Positions 8,894 through 25,400 of a DNA stretch of 64,000 nt are shown one piece after another (within the stretch, counting starts at the first letter, position 1; each line of letters begins with the position of its first letter). The notes under the pieces were generated by a model. It was not told where the DNA came from. It was given only the letters and a program-made list of their open reading frames with translations, and did no database searches. The stretch is from contig JADILM010000006.1 of the NCBI GenBank assembly GCA_016617785.1, forward strand, positions 992,001-1,056,000. Reading direction: 5' to 3'. The DNA is from Sporobolomyces roseus. Lineage: Eukaryota; Basidiomycota; Microbotryomycetes; Sporidiobolales; Sporidiobolaceae. A program made the translations under genes and the position numbers.

Positions 8894-11800
8894 ATGCATA
8901 CAATCAAGCTAGATCAAGTCAAGCAGTGGTCATTCGCCAAATCCCCTTCTCCTTCCCTCTCCCCACCTCAAACTTCATCCGACTCGAACACAACTCTAGC
9001 AGACAACCTCGAGACCTTCCGAACATGTACACAAATACCTAGTCAGATTCATCAAGAGCTCATATCAGCTCACCTCATCCCAGATCCTTTCTTGAAACGT
9101 AATGAAGAGGTGCGCTCTCCCGTCCCTCAACCTTGATGAAACAGAGCTAACAAGCTTGTAAAGCAGCTTGTACAATGGGTGGGAGAGGAAGGTTGGATCT
9201 ATCGCTGTCAATTCGAGGTGGAATCGCTGCCGAGGGAGGGGGAACAAGCGGATCTCAAGTTCGATGGTTTAGATACTTTCGCAACCGTTTCTCGTGAGTC
9301 TCTTTCGGGCGAACAGGATTGTCATGAGCTCACGCATCGTTTATAGTCAACGGTACAAAGATCCTCGAAGCCGACAACATGTTCCTTCCGTACCGGTAAG
9401 GAGCCGTTTCGCTCGATTCCGCTCAGACGAGACTGACTTTCGCCGCGCAGAGTCGACGTTACTCCACTCCTCAAGTACGGAAGGAACACGCTCGAGATTC
9501 ACTTTCGTTCTGCTTTCCGTCGAGGTCGACAGCTCGAGGAGAAACATCTAGGGAAAGGGAAACATTCGCCCGCTTGGAATGGTGACCCGTCGAGATTGTT
9601 CGTCAGAAAGGCAGGTTACAATTACGGATGGGATTGGGGTCCGGTTCTCATGACTAGTGAGTCAATCTTGTGCCTGTAGGAAGCTCAAGCCCGAGCTGAG
9701 ATGTCGAGACGCAGCGGGACCTTGGAAACCGATTCGACTCGAGTTTTACACTGCTCGAATCTACGACTTGTAAGCACTTGCTCGTCTCGCTTCGGGCGTC
9801 AAGCTAATTGAATTCTTACGTGAAGCTGGCCACAAGCAACAGTCGACGACAACGTGGTCCCCTTCGTTCGAGTCCACTATCAAGTCTCGGATGCTTCGCC
9901 GACGCACGGCTTGAACGTTACTCTTCTCGACTCTTCTGGTTCAAGCATCGCAAAGACATCCCTCAATACTACTGCAAGTGTAGACGAAGTACACGAATGG
10001 AGGTTTGAAGAGGGAGAGGTGGAGTTGTGGTGGCCGATAAGAATGGGAAAGCAACCTCTTTACTCGATCAAAGTGGAATTAGTCGATACTGTACGCTCTT
10101 CTTCCGCTTTCTCGTGGGTCTCTGATCTGATATAGGTTTCCGAGTAGAGCCTCGGGGTCGTGCTCGACACTGTCAAGCGAAAGATTGCTTTCCGACGGCT
10201 TCAAATCGTCCAATCGCCATTGAAGAACGAACCAGGAACCAGCTTCTGCTTCGTGGTCAACAACGTTCCGATCTTTGCTGGAGGTTCGAATTGGATACCG
10301 CTCGATTCTTTCTTGTCAAACGCGACCGAAAAAAGGTATCGAGATTGGCTCGAATTGCTCATCGAAGGAAATCAGAATATGGTCAGAGTTTGGGGAGGAG
10401 GGATATATGAGGACGACAAGTTTTACGATATATGCGTGAGTCCTTGCTTTCGTCCTCTCTCTTCAGCCTGGCTGAAGTCGACGCACGAGACAGGACGAGC
10501 TAGGGATTCTCGTTTGGCAAGATTTCGCTTTCGCTTGCGGCGCTTATCCAGCACATCCTACCTTCCTTGAATCAGTCAAAAAGGAAGCGATTGCGAACGT
10601 TCGGAGGCTTCGTTCCCATCCTTCTCTGGCGATTTTTGCTGGAAACAACGAAGATTAGCGAGTTTCCGATTTCGCATTCGACGGTTCTTTGGCAGGACTG
10701 ACTTCTATCTTACCTCTCTAGTCAAATCGCAGAGTCTGAGAAGCTCGAATACGATCCGGACGACCATGATGGTGAGTTCCGGTTGCGACGAGCTATATAA
10801 ACGAAGCTGATCAAGTCTCGATCTTTACAGGTGATTGGAGCGTACGATTACTGCCTCGACAATCTCTCGGACACACAGTATCGTGCTGAAACTGTATCAC
10901 TTTCGAATAGAAAACGAATTTTCCCGCTCGCGAAATCTACGAACGACTTCTCCCTGCCATTGTGCGTGAGAATAGCGACACTTTCTACTGGCCTGGCTCA
11001 CCATTTGGAGGAGTCACAACAAGGGACACGACTGTCGGAGATTTGTAAGTTTCCCTCGTTTCGGTTCTTTTTTGCCTTTCGATGGCTGATCCGATGTCAC
11101 TCTATTCCGTTCGTAGACATCAATGGGACGTTTGGCACGGAGTTAGTTAAGTCATCTTCCTCTGAGACTCTAAACCTGATCGATTTGAGAGCCGTTTGAC
11201 AGGCTCAAGCTCCGTATCAAGAATATGACAAATTGAGCAGTCGCTTCGTTTCAGAATTCGGTTCGTCGAATTCGTCTCTATCTATCAAACCGAAACAAGC
11301 TGACGAGTAGAGCTGAGCAGGTATGGAGGCAGCGCCGCACCGTCGTACCATTGAGTACTTCCTCGACGGAAACAAAAAACAAGCTTTCCCTCAATCGAGA
11401 ACGATGGACGCTCACAACAAAGGTCAGCCTTTCCTGGCTCTCCCTCTCAGATCGTACTTTTGACGTCTCTGTGTATAGCCGGAGGACACGAGGGACGACT
11501 CGCAAGCTACATCACTGAGAACCTTCGCTCTGACCGTTCTCTCGAAGGCTACGTCTACGCCACCCAATTCATTCAAGCCGAAGCCCTTTCGACCGCTTTC
11601 TCGTCGTGGAGAAGACTATTCAAAGGAGGAGTCCGTGAGGCGTACTGTGCGGGAGCATTGGTCTGGCAAATGAACGATGTCGTGAGCTTCAGGTCTTCGC
11701 TCCTCCCGCTCGTTTACTCTACTCATTACTTCGTCTCTGCAGTGGCCTTGCACTTCATGGTCGATCGTTGACTACTTCCTTCGTCCGAAACCCGCTGTAT

Positions 11801-12528
11801 GCAACCTCTCTGTTGTCGATGCTTCTCCCGGCTGACACTCGTGCCTCGAGCAGTACTTTGCGATCAAACGAGCTCTCGCACCAATTTGGCTCGGATCGAA
11901 GCGCTACACTGAGCGACATTATCCAGATCCTTATTCGGCAGTCAAAGTCGTCGAAAAGAGCTTCGTCGACATCTGGGTCAGCAGCTCGATTCTCGAGGCG
12001 AAAGAAGGAAAACTCGTAATTGAAGCCTTCGAATTGATGAGCGGGAAGAAGCTCTTCGAGCAAATGACGGACGTCGAGATCAAGGCGAACTGCTCGACGG
12101 AGCTCGACCAGATCGATTTGAACATGCTCGAGGTTCACGAAGGAACGCCGTTTGTCATTGCTTCAAAGCTTGTCGATATATCAGGACAAGCCTTGTCGAG
12201 CACTGTTTCTTGGCCTGAGCCGTGAGTTATCTCTCTTCTATACACGACTGTGAGCGAGCTGAAGCCTGATGTAATCAACAGATTCAAGTACCTCGAATTC
12301 CCTCATGAGAAAGACGTCAAGCTTGTCGTCGAGTGCTCTCCCTCGGAAGGTATCGTCACTATCGTAGCGGCTCGACCAGTCAAGGGTCTCGTACTTGATT
12401 CGAGTGACAACTGTCGATTCGAAGACAACTTCCTCGACTTGATTCCGAATGAGAAATTGAAAGTTGGGGTTCGAGGAGCGACGGCGACGACGAAGATTAG
12501 CTGGACTTGTTGTAGTACTTTTGCTTGA
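8894..12528 (+). CDS. Beta-mannosidase, GH2 family, array copy 2
   Basis: Second full copy of the 4315-7951 gene, with the same exon structure and an apparently intact frame. It starts MHTIKLDQVK where copy 1 starts MRIIKLDQVK. Differences are concentrated before about 10880: Q-to-H and P-to-L near the N-terminus, KYG for KYA, a T for A after PVLMT, SLGVV for KFGVV, LSN for MSN and IEG for VEG. From there to the TGA the two copies are identical by eye. Catalytic GNNED and SEFG Glu residues are present. The intron after GNNED has a GC donor (10658-10659) where copy 1 has GT. Its upstream region is derived from the FBA1 3' fragment, so it may be expressed differently. Confidence 0.88.
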
Positions 12529-12580
12529 CTGTAATCATTGTTTCTTACAAGCGCGCATCTGTCTGAGTCGCAAGAGCGTC

Positions 12581-13120
12581 GGAAACGTCCAACTCCAACC
12601 CGAGCTCCTCGCGAAGCACCAAAAGTACGCTCACGAGCAACTCAAGTCTGAGAACCCTCTCCCCATCTACCTCGTCTTCCACGGAGGATCCGGATCGACC
12701 AAGGAAGAGATCAAGACCGCTGTCGAGAACGGTGTTGTAAAGATGAATGTAGACACTGATTGCCAGTGGGCCTACATGGAGGGACACCGAAACTACTTCT
12801 TGAAGAACCAGGACTACCTCAAGTCCCAGGTTGGTAACCCCGATGGTGCTGACAAGCCCGTAAGTTTGAACCTTATTTCTTTCGACCCGACTCGAGTAAT
12901 TTGCGAAAACTGACGAAACACACTTCTGCATTTTCACCTCACTTCACCTCACTTCACCTCACCTCTGCTCACCTCACCTCACTCGACCCTTTTACATCTT
13001 CCTCCACAATAGAACAAGAAGTATGCCGATCCTCGTGTATGGGTACGAGAGGGAGAGAAGACCATGAAGGCTCGTTGCCAGGAAGCTCTTACCGATCTTC
13101 GCACCAACAACACCATCTAG
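12581..13120 (+). pseudogene. FBA1: Truncated FBA1 3' fragment, array unit 3
   Basis: Second orphan copy of the FBA1 3' end, joined to the end of beta-mannosidase copy 2 by the same junction as at 8004. It shares the TAG stop (13118-13120), the altered 3' UTR (CTAGAAACCTCACATCCC) and the CACCTCACTT intron repeats with the unit 2 fragment, not with intact FBA1. Thus units 2 and 3 are closer to each other here. It lacks the N-terminal and middle parts of the enzyme and is non-functional as an aldolase. Confidence 0.9.
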
Positions 13121-13463
13121 AAACCTCACATCCCTTCACGCTTGTTGTCCTATACCTACTCTCTCACTCTCTCAATCCTCATCTGTGTTTAGTTCTATCT
13201 CTACCCCAACTTTGCAAAAATCAAACCCTCCCCAAGTTTTTTGTTTCTACGACGAGCTCACCTCTCTTGGTCCGTCTCTCTTTACACTTTCTACGATGAG
13301 ATTGAGAGCGAGAGTTGTCGTGTATAATCACGAAGCGCTCTCGAACCGAGCCAGTGCGAGCAAGTCAGAGGAAGAGACGAAGGGAAAAAAAACGAAACTT
13401 CTCTCTTTCGCTCTCCCTTTTCTTCTCCACCTCTCATTCCAGCGCTTCTATATATCTTCTCGA

Positions 13464-13508
13464 ATGCGTACAATCAAGCTAGATCGAGTCGAACAGTCGT
13501 TCGCGAGC
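13464..13508 (+). pseudogene. Beta-mannosidase start remnant, array unit 3
   Basis: The ATG and about ten codons (MRTIKLDRVEQ) clearly match the start of the two beta-mannosidase genes. Homology then fades within about 15 bp into unrelated sequence, and the frame closes at a stop near 13604. The array therefore ends in a deletion or truncation just inside the third gene. Confidence 0.8.
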
Positions 13509-14077
13509 GCAAGTTTTCTGAACACCCTTCGCTCCCCAATCCTCAATCCTTGCTCAATCGACAATCACTGGCCCGTATTCTTTAGAGCTTCTTACTCGTT
13601 CAGATAGCCCGAGAGCTTCGCCTAGTCGTCTCCACGATGCTTCGCAGACTGGCGGAACCTGACGAGATCCATGGACTGATCTCGTCTCGAATCCGCTGTC
13701 CCTGGACAGATCCACCACTGCGAATGGTCAGAGATCGATCTACGAACGTCCGTTCGAGAACGACGTCGCCGAAAGCTCGACGTCATCAGCTTGCTAGCTG
13801 CTCGGAGGCATTTCTTGCTGTCACCGTTGCTCGAATTGCTTCTTCGGAAAGTCTTCATCCTCGTCGACAGCCGAACCGAACTCGGGGAGATGAATGAACC
13901 TCGAGGTACACGTGAGGAGCGCGATCAGGATCAACGTGTAGATTCTGTCTGCTGCTGGTACGGACTGAAGACGAGGGCTCGTGAAATCGTTAAGAGATAC
14001 TGATTCGATAAGTGATATTCAAGAGGACTCAAGAGGGATGATCTATACTGAGCCTAGCAGATAATGAAAGATCCCCT
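13509..14077. other. Unassigned region distal to the array
   Basis: About 570 bp with no recognised gene. Both strands carry Arg/Ser-rich open frames (for example near 13622-13897), but none shows a family motif, a convincing exon structure or the expected start context. It may be remnant DNA from the original right flank of the array. It also contains the 3' UTR of the minus-strand RNA1 gene. Confidence 0.4.
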
Positions 14078-15764
14078 CTACTTGATGTGCACCTTGTCCA
14101 TCAACCCAGCAAGGTCTTCTTCCTCTTTCTTCTCCTCAACTGATTCCTCCTTTTTCTCCGTTTCCTCTTCACTCGCTTCCCCTTCTTCCTCCTCTTCTTC
14201 TTCCTCCTCCTCCTCCTCTTCAAACTCTTCTAATTCGTCCAATTCGTCCAAAACATCCTCCTTCTCCCATTTCGCCAAAGCCTCCTTGATCTTGACATAA
14301 CACTCGTCCTCTTCCTCTCCGTAATTCCCGTTCAACTCCAAAGTTTCCAGATTCTCTCCCAGATACTTGTCGATTGCTTCTGCGAGGACGAGGATTGATG
14401 GCGAAGAGAGTTCGTTCGATTGAAGCTTAAGGATGCGGAGGGAAGGGGAAGAGGAAGTGAGGAGAGTGTTCATGATTGATAGACCTCCTTTCGGTCGGAG
14501 GAGGCAATCGGAAAGGTTCAGAGTGTGTAGCTTTGGCCATCTAAAGTCACTCACAAGCGAGATCAGCACTTGAGTATCGAGATCAGACGAAACCCGAGAA
14601 GAGAAACTAACGAAGGTAGACTCTTTGCGATCGCTCTCGAACCCTTCTCAGTCGCTGTGTTGTCTTGCAAGTCGAGATATTCGAGATCTTTACATTGTTG
14701 TAATCCTTTGACGATGGCTTCGATACCCTCCATTCGAATTCCGTTCTGAGGCATTCTGACCTCTCTCAAAGTCCCGAGTGCTGCGTAAGCTTCCGCAAAC
14801 GCCTTTGACGATCCATTCTCCAATCGATTTCGACCTGTCAAAACAGTCCAAGAATGAGTGATGATTCTGCGGCACAGACCAAAATGCGAGTTTTCTTTAC
14901 CGCAAACGAGTACTCTCAAACTACTCTTCTTTCCTTCCCGTTCAGCTTTCTTCGCGTTTTCCAATAACGCACCAGCAATCATCTCTCCTCCAGCAGGTCC
15001 CATACCGTTATTGTTCAATTTGAGGACTTCCAAAGCGGGTGCGTTCGAAATGAATTCCAACCTATTCTCTCAATGCTCTTTCTTAGTATCGACATAACTT
15101 GTCTCGAGAGGGAGGGGGAAAAGAGGCGGAAAACGTACATGGGTTCAGCAGATCTACCTCCGAAAGCATTGTCGGATAAATCGAGCGAAGTGAGGTTTGG
15201 GAGCGTCAGGAGAGAGGTACAGAGTGCTCGAAGGGATTGAGGGATTTCTGAAATGAGTCGTCCGGTGAAGATGTCGGAGAAATCAGCGATCTAGAGAGGC
15301 AAAGAGTATTCAGGGTGAGGGTGATGGGGAGGTTTGCGAAAGTTGGAAAAAGGGGAAACGGTGCGAAAACAAAGGTTTATTTAGTCAATACTTTGCGCTC
15401 TTTCAAGCTCGCCATAGTCAAACAGAGCGAGGAGTATACGCCCGTGTAGGTCTAGGTTGTCCTAGAGTGATAGAGTGGTGAAAAGTTGACTGACTTTTAA
15501 ACCTTTCTTCTTCTCGATCACTCTGGCTACGCCTTGACAAGCCTCTACTCCCAAGGTGTTTCCACCGAGCCTGACCTCTTGTAGATCCTGTACTTGTTCT
15601 ATTTGGTCTAGGTAAGGTTGAATTGATTCGAGTGTATCGAATTTGAGGACGAGTCCTTGTAACGAATAAACAGTCGAAGAGGTATCTATTCAACGAGCGT
15701 ATCAGCTTCGAGTCTAGATGAGTGTAGTCAGGAGCATACCTGGATGTAATTTAGGAGTAGTCAT
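14078..15764 (-). CDS. RNA1: Ran GTPase-activating protein (RanGAP)
   Basis: Stimulates GTP hydrolysis by Ran in the cytoplasm, which drives directional nuclear transport. The spliced protein (about 440 aa) starts MTTPKLHPD and contains RanGAP-type leucine-rich repeats. Motifs include SLQGLVLKF, EVRLGGNTLG, the hallmark ADFSDIFTGRL (the catalytic Arg is expected in this area), LDLSDNAFGG, LKLNNNGMG, NRLENGSSKA, MPQNGIRMEG, LDLQDNTATEKG, LNLSDCLL and LELNGN. A strongly acidic tail of Glu and Asp follows, as in fungal Rna1, and the protein ends MDKVHIK. The intron near 14563-14610 rejoins SLPS to WPKLHTLNL. A longer intron of about 200 nt lies between the first LRR exon and KIADFSD. It is divergent from the uL3m gene. 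Confidence 0.93.
14150..14250 (-). repeat. RNA1: GAA/GAG low-complexity tract encoding the RanGAP acidic tail
   Basis: On the plus strand this is a run of TTC, TCC and CTC triplets. On the coding strand it gives about 14 consecutive Glu codons within a longer Glu/Asp/Lys segment. Acidic C-terminal tails are typical of RanGAP. Confidence 0.8.
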
Positions 15765-15849
15765 CGTGATTGGAGAAAGAGAGAAAGAGAGAGAGAAGCG
15801 ACTATAGTTGACCTTGCACTCTTTACTCGGATCAGCCTAATATCCAACT
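15765..15849. promoter_or_regulatory. Short bidirectional promoter RNA1 / uL3m
   Basis: Only 85 bp separate the two divergent start codons. The sequence contains a GAGAAAGAGAGAAAGAGAG purine run. Both genes are housekeeping, so a shared promoter is likely. Confidence 0.5.
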
Positions 15850-17070
15850 ATGCAGTCACTGAATCAATCACTGAGATCCTTATCGATCCCTTCAGCTCGT
15901 CAATCCATTATCCGTACTCTGGCTACTCCAGCAACTTCAACTTGTTCAACTTTCACTCCTCAATCAAAGAGAACCGGTTTACTCGCTAGGAAACATGGTA
16001 TGACTGCATTATGGCATTCAGATGGATCGAGAATACCTGTAACTGTCCTCCAAGTGAGTTTCATCTGTACTTCCTTACCTTCCTTGTTACTTTCTCATTT
16101 CTCATTTCTCTCTCTTTTCGCAACGACCCCGCTGTTTAGCTCGATTCAACTCAAGTAATCTCTTCGCAATCTTACCCAGCAACCGATAAAGTTCCAGAAC
16201 GACACACTGTCATTGTTGGGTGTTCGACGAGGAAAGATAAAACTACGAATGCCGCTCTACTCGGACAGTTTCAGAAGCACGGAGTAGAGAGCAAGATGAG
16301 GGTAGCAGAATTCGAAGTGACGAGTGATGCAGTCGTGCCAGCGGGTCAGTCCCCCATCTCTCTCCCCTTCCTTGGGATTCCTGATTTCTGACATTTCGTC
16401 GAAATGCAGGTACTGTCATCTCGGCAGCTCATTTCGTACCAGGTCAACACGTAGATGTACAAGCTCCTTCGTGAGTCGCATCATTGTCCTTGGTCCGTTC
16501 GGGGGTTCGATTCGACAAGAGAAAACTGATTTCCATTGAGACTCGATCAGTATCGGTAAAGGTTTCCAGGGAGTTATGAAGCGACATAACTTCAGAGGTT
16601 TGAGGGCTACTCACGGTACTTCCATTTCTCACCGATCACACGGTTCAACCGGTCAACATCAAGTTGAGTTTCATTTCTCATTTCTCATTTCTCATTTCCT
16701 CAATCCAGAAAACTGACCTCCTCTTCTCGTTCCCTAGGACCCTGGACGTGTTTGGCCTGGTAAGAAGATGGCAGGTCGAATGGGAGGATTGAACGTGACT
16801 ACTCAAAACCTCCTGATCGAACGAATCGATACTGCACTCAACGTCCTCTATGTACGAGGAGCGGTTCCTGGTGCGCCTGGAGCATTCGTTCGAGTGACGG
16901 ACGCTTTGAAGAAAGTGGGATGGAAAGCTGGACAGAGGGAGAGGAAAGGGTTGAACTTGGACAAGGGAGAAGTGTTGGAAGGGATTAAAAGTTTACCTTT
17001 CCCGGTTGGATCGAGAGAGATGGCGAAGAATTGGCCGAGGGAAGTACAGAGGGGTGATGTGTCCAAGTAA
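15850..17070 (+). CDS. MRPL9: Mitochondrial large-subunit ribosomal protein uL3m
   Basis: Structural protein of the mitochondrial 54S ribosomal subunit, near the peptidyl-transferase region. The N-terminus ([18 protein letters not shown]...IIRTLATPA) looks like a mitochondrial presequence. It is followed by uL3 family motifs: [19 protein letters not shown]-like [57 protein letters not shown], and [21 protein letters not shown]. Four short introns are spliced to keep the frame. The protein ends [10 protein letters not shown] with TAA at 17068-17070. Confidence 0.95.
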
Positions 17071-17385
17071 AGATGCAGTTTTCTTTTGTATAGCAATACA
17101 CATTTCACTGAAGAATGTGAGATGCGACTTGATTGCGCAAAAGCGAGAGAAGAAATTGAAAGAGGGAAACTCGGTTGAATTCGCTCACTCAACTCGACTC
17201 AGATCTCGCTCACACTCAACACTCTCTAGAGGAATATCCACTACAAGGCTACCTATCATCAGCCTCGCCCTCTCGCTGATCTATTGGGTCGATTGAGTGA
17301 ATCTCCAGAATTCCACCTCATCTTGATCTCATCACTCGAACAACACCTAGTATAGCAGTTCTATCTCACTTAGATCTCACTCAAT
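17071..17385 (+). promoter_or_regulatory. Intergenic: uL3m 3' UTR and UBP15 upstream region
   Basis: About 315 bp without a gene. The first part is the 3' UTR of the uL3m gene. The rest, with CACTCAACTCGACTCAGATCTC-like repeats of short ACTC motifs, precedes the isolated UBP15 start codon. Nothing else was recognised. Confidence 0.35.
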
Positions 17386-21924
<4,539 letters not shown>

Positions 21925-22440
21925 TGTGATCCTGCTCTTCAGTTCTGCATCGCATGAGAGACTCATCTCTCCTTCGTTCGATCTTCAGGATGATCTACTC
22001 GTTCCTTGTTCTGTATATTGCCCTTGCTTTCTCCCCTTCGCATTCATCTTCCTCCGACCCTCTCTCCGCACCTCGGTCGCCATCCCTTGCTCGTTCCTAC
22101 CCTTCCTTCCCTCCGTCTCACCGAGCTCACTCGCAGCGCTTCCTCCCGCTTCTGCCTCCTCACCTCTCGTTTTCGAATCTGCACAGCTAGTCACTTTTTG
22201 TCCTTTTGGTTTTGTAGTAATTCACGATATTCCTCTCATTCTGAATCCGCTGCAAAGCATGTGAGAGAAAGGAAAAGCGAAGAGATGCGAGTGGTATTGG
22301 CAACAAAGTAAAAGCAAGTAAACGAAGGACGAGAGAGCACAGATAGCGAGGGTAGGTAAATTAGGAACGATTGATTTCGTTGCGATAGCGATAGACTCCG
22401 TTTGCTTGGCTACAGCGAGGAACAGATGGTCAGCAGAAGC
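21925..22440. other. Convergent 3' region of UBP15 and SAE2
   Basis: About 515 bp between the stops of two convergent genes. It contains a pyrimidine-rich open frame (21954-22190 on the plus strand) with Ser/Pro/Leu composition and no family motif. I regard it as 3' UTR rather than coding. It would be reached only by skipping the UBP15 stop through the GTTAGT donor at that stop. Confidence 0.4.
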
Positions 22441-25400
22441 TCAGAAGATATGAGCGAGAAGGACGCACTCTGCTTCGGCTTTTTTGTATTCTTCTTGAAC
22501 AGCTTTCTGTTGTTTAGCTCGAGCATTGATCTTTTCAGCTTGTTGCGTGCTTGGGAAGCCTGTGGATCCGAACTTTAACGTCGGTCTAACACCCTCTATA
22601 GGACCAAGGCAAGAGAGACTCACCCATTTGCCAATAATCGGGAGGTTCGGGAGCAGCTGTTGAAGAGGTAAAAGAGCTGTCAGTCACGAGCAGGATTGCG
22701 AGGAGACAGAGAGAGGGAGATGAGCTTACTTCGTTGAGCAGCTCGATGGCGACCGTCCTGTTGCATTCGCTTCTCAACGTCGGCAGCTCTCGCGTCGAGC
22801 CAACCTCCTCCACCAGTTTGCGGAGCAGCTTCTTTACGAGCGTCGATATGGTGACAGTGACCGATTGGAACAGGTTGCTTCTTACGATCGTAGTACTGTT
22901 CGCGACGACAGATTTCGTCAGACCGGAGAATCGAAGAGTATCAGATCGAGACTAGAAGACTTACAGCTTTGCAGTTTCCGCAAGCTTCAGCGACCATCGT
23001 CTGTCGGATAGCTTTGTTACGTTCGGTCTGCTTGAATGCGTGAGTCTGACCTTGATTGCGATCCGGGTTTAGCTCGAGCTGAACTCGAGGCGAACTAATT
23101 AATCGAGATTCGAGTCAGTCCTTCACGCTCAGAGGGGATCAAATGGTAGCAGCAACTCACCCGCTCTGTTTCTCTTTCTCCTTTTTTGTCTTGATGACTC
23201 GTTCGTGCCTAGCTGCCTGAATCTTGCGAACCCAAAGTTTCCTCGCTTCCTCTTGATCTGAACCCATCGGCATCTCCCCGATACTCTCCGTCTGACCTCG
23301 CAAGACTGGCTTCACGTCGTTCTCTTCGTCTGCTCTAGTTTGAGTTGCTGTCTGATTCGTAGTTCGCTTTGACCGTTTCGGCGACCTCGCAGAATCGTCT
23401 CCGTCTCCTTGTCCATCTCCACTCTTTCTCTTTGACTTCCTTGGCGAAGGCGAGACCGAACGACTCGATTGTTGCCTGGAGTATCTGTCACCACCTTGTC
23501 GAGAATCGTTGAAAGGATCACCATCGGTTTCCTCCTCCTTGATTTCGATCTCGTTCTCATTCTCCCGTTGAACCGCTTTGCCCTTCCCTTTCCGTCTCTT
23601 GTTTGGACTCGCTGAAGTAGCCTTTGAGAAGAGCAACCCTCTGACAGCGTCCTCTGCATCTTGAGCATTTACTCGAGTGACTTGTCGAGTCGCAGGACTA
23701 GCGATTTGACGTGCTACTCGAGCAGGTTGAGCTGAAGGAGGCATCGAGAGATCACGCTTGGCGGGCGAAGAAGATGGCGAGCGTGAAGGCTGCGAGTGAC
23801 GATTAGGCGATGGTTGTAAAGGAATGCGGCGGGGGGAAGGTCGAGGAGAAAGGGAGACTGCTGCGTTCGTTTCTTGTTGCATCCTCGCAGCGTAAGCAGG
23901 TGAGAAGGGAGGTTTCGGACGAGATCCAGAGCTGTCGTGAGAGACGGCAGCAGTGCGACGAAGGGGTGACATTTTGACGGGCGAGAGATTCTGGAATAAT
24001 TGAGAACCCTTCTTCTGAGGCGATCGAGACTGCGAGCGAGAGACGGAACGGGATAGAAGTCGGCGAGGGGGAGCGACATCGGCTTCGGAAGAACGGATTG
24101 TGTCGGGTTCTCCTTCCTCCGTCGTCGAACGAAGGGTATCGGGTTCTGCTCCATATTCGCTCGCCGCAGCGTCAGAGCTAGGGTGACTGTTTTGTCGAGT
24201 CGTTACGATCGGCTGAGTATCGTCGACGAGAATGGAGGGACCACGGCGTTTGACGGGAGAAGCTTTGAGAGGGGACTTGTGAGGGGACTTGAGGAGTTCT
24301 TGACGAGAGACGAACTCGGGAGTAGCCTTCGTCTTTTTCGAGGGGGAGAGGAGGTTCCATTTCCGCTTCTTCGTTGTTGACCTTGCTGCCTCCGCTGCGT
24401 TCGTCGAATGACGTTCCTCGGGAGATGGCGGAAGTTGAGTATCTCCAGTGACCGAAGCAGGAGGAGGTCGATCACTTTTGATTGCGGTAATATTCTCATC
24501 GAGGAAGGGCGAAGATGTTCGAGGTTGGAAGGCGGTCGTGGAAGATGCGGATGAAGAGGGAATTTTCGAGGTTGAGGGAGCGAGAGACGAGCGAAGAGGA
24601 CGAGAAGTCGAGGTCGAAGTTGCTGCTGAAGTCGACGACGTTGGTGTACCTTCTTGACCTTCTTTCGATATCCTCCTCTTCTTCTTGACCAAGACTTTCG
24701 TTCCTTTCGGAGTCTCCGTAATTTCCTCTTTCTCCTTTCCCTTTCCCTTTCCTTTCATCGACGTCTCCACTCTGCTCGCCTTCTGCTGCGATACCACTTC
24801 CTCCTGAATCTTGACTTTCGCCAGTTTGATCCAATTCCTCCATTGTGCCGATCGCTGTACTGCTCGCTTCTCTGCATCTTCCAATCCTTCGTATTGACTC
24901 TGAAGCGTTCCGTCAACGATCCATGCGGGTCGAGATAGGGATGGGTCTGCTGCGAGGACTGGTAGAGGTGTGAATGAGGGGAATTCAGGCGAGGGATAAG
25001 TCGAGAGAGGTGGATGAGGAGGGAGGGAAGAGAGGAGAGAAGGGGTCAAGTTGGGCTTGATCTTGACTACCCACGCTTGCTGAGATGAGATACCTTCAAT
25101 GACTGACTTATAGGATGAGAGAGCGTGAGGGTATTGTTTGAGCTGTCGAGCTTGAACCGAAGTAATGCGGGAGGAGGAGGAGGGAGCAGCGGGATTCGAT
25201 GCAGAAACGGAGGTTGACGAGGCCGGATTGAGCTTGTCTCCGCTGGATAGAGCTAGAGGTGGAGCAGTAGGTTTGATAATCGAGGGATTGGGAGCAGAAA
25301 TGGGAACGGGAGAGGGCGAGGCGGTACTGGTCTCGCTCGACAGTGAAGTTTGAATCTTGGTCGACGAGTGGGAGGGTTCGGAGACGATGAAAGCGGAGGT

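Larger units (their letters stand above)
3416..13508 (+). repeat. Tandem array: FBA1 3' part plus beta-mannosidase, about 4.58-kb unit, two full units and a truncated third
   Basis: The segment from mid-exon 10 of FBA1 (GGAAACGTCC at 3417) to just past the first beta-mannosidase recurs at 8004 and again at 12581. Offsets are about 4577-4587 bp. Unit 1 is about 3416-8003, unit 2 about 8004-12580, and unit 3 about 12581-13508, where homology stops shortly after the beta-mannosidase ATG. At both internal junctions the sequence after the beta-mannosidase (GAGCGTC) joins directly to FBA1 coding sequence, so both came from one original breakpoint. The units lie head to tail, with no inserted element, terminal repeats or transposase. 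This fits unequal crossing-over or replication-based amplification. Divergence between units is patchy (see findings). Confidence 0.93.

Noticed and set aside
13622..14003. Arg/Ser-rich open frames on both strands after the array
   Set aside because: No family motif, no consistent splice structure and ambiguous strand. Listed as an unassigned region instead.
16495..16520. tRNA-like GGTTCGATTC box in a uL3m intron
   Set aside because: No matching A box, acceptor stem or cloverleaf could be built around it. It is intronic sequence.
21954..22190. Extension of UBP15 through a GTTAGT donor at its stop codon
   Set aside because: The extra 70-80 residues are Ser/Pro/Leu low complexity without USP7-like features, and the region is pyrimidine-rich like a 3' UTR. 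The TAG after GVFIR is simpler.
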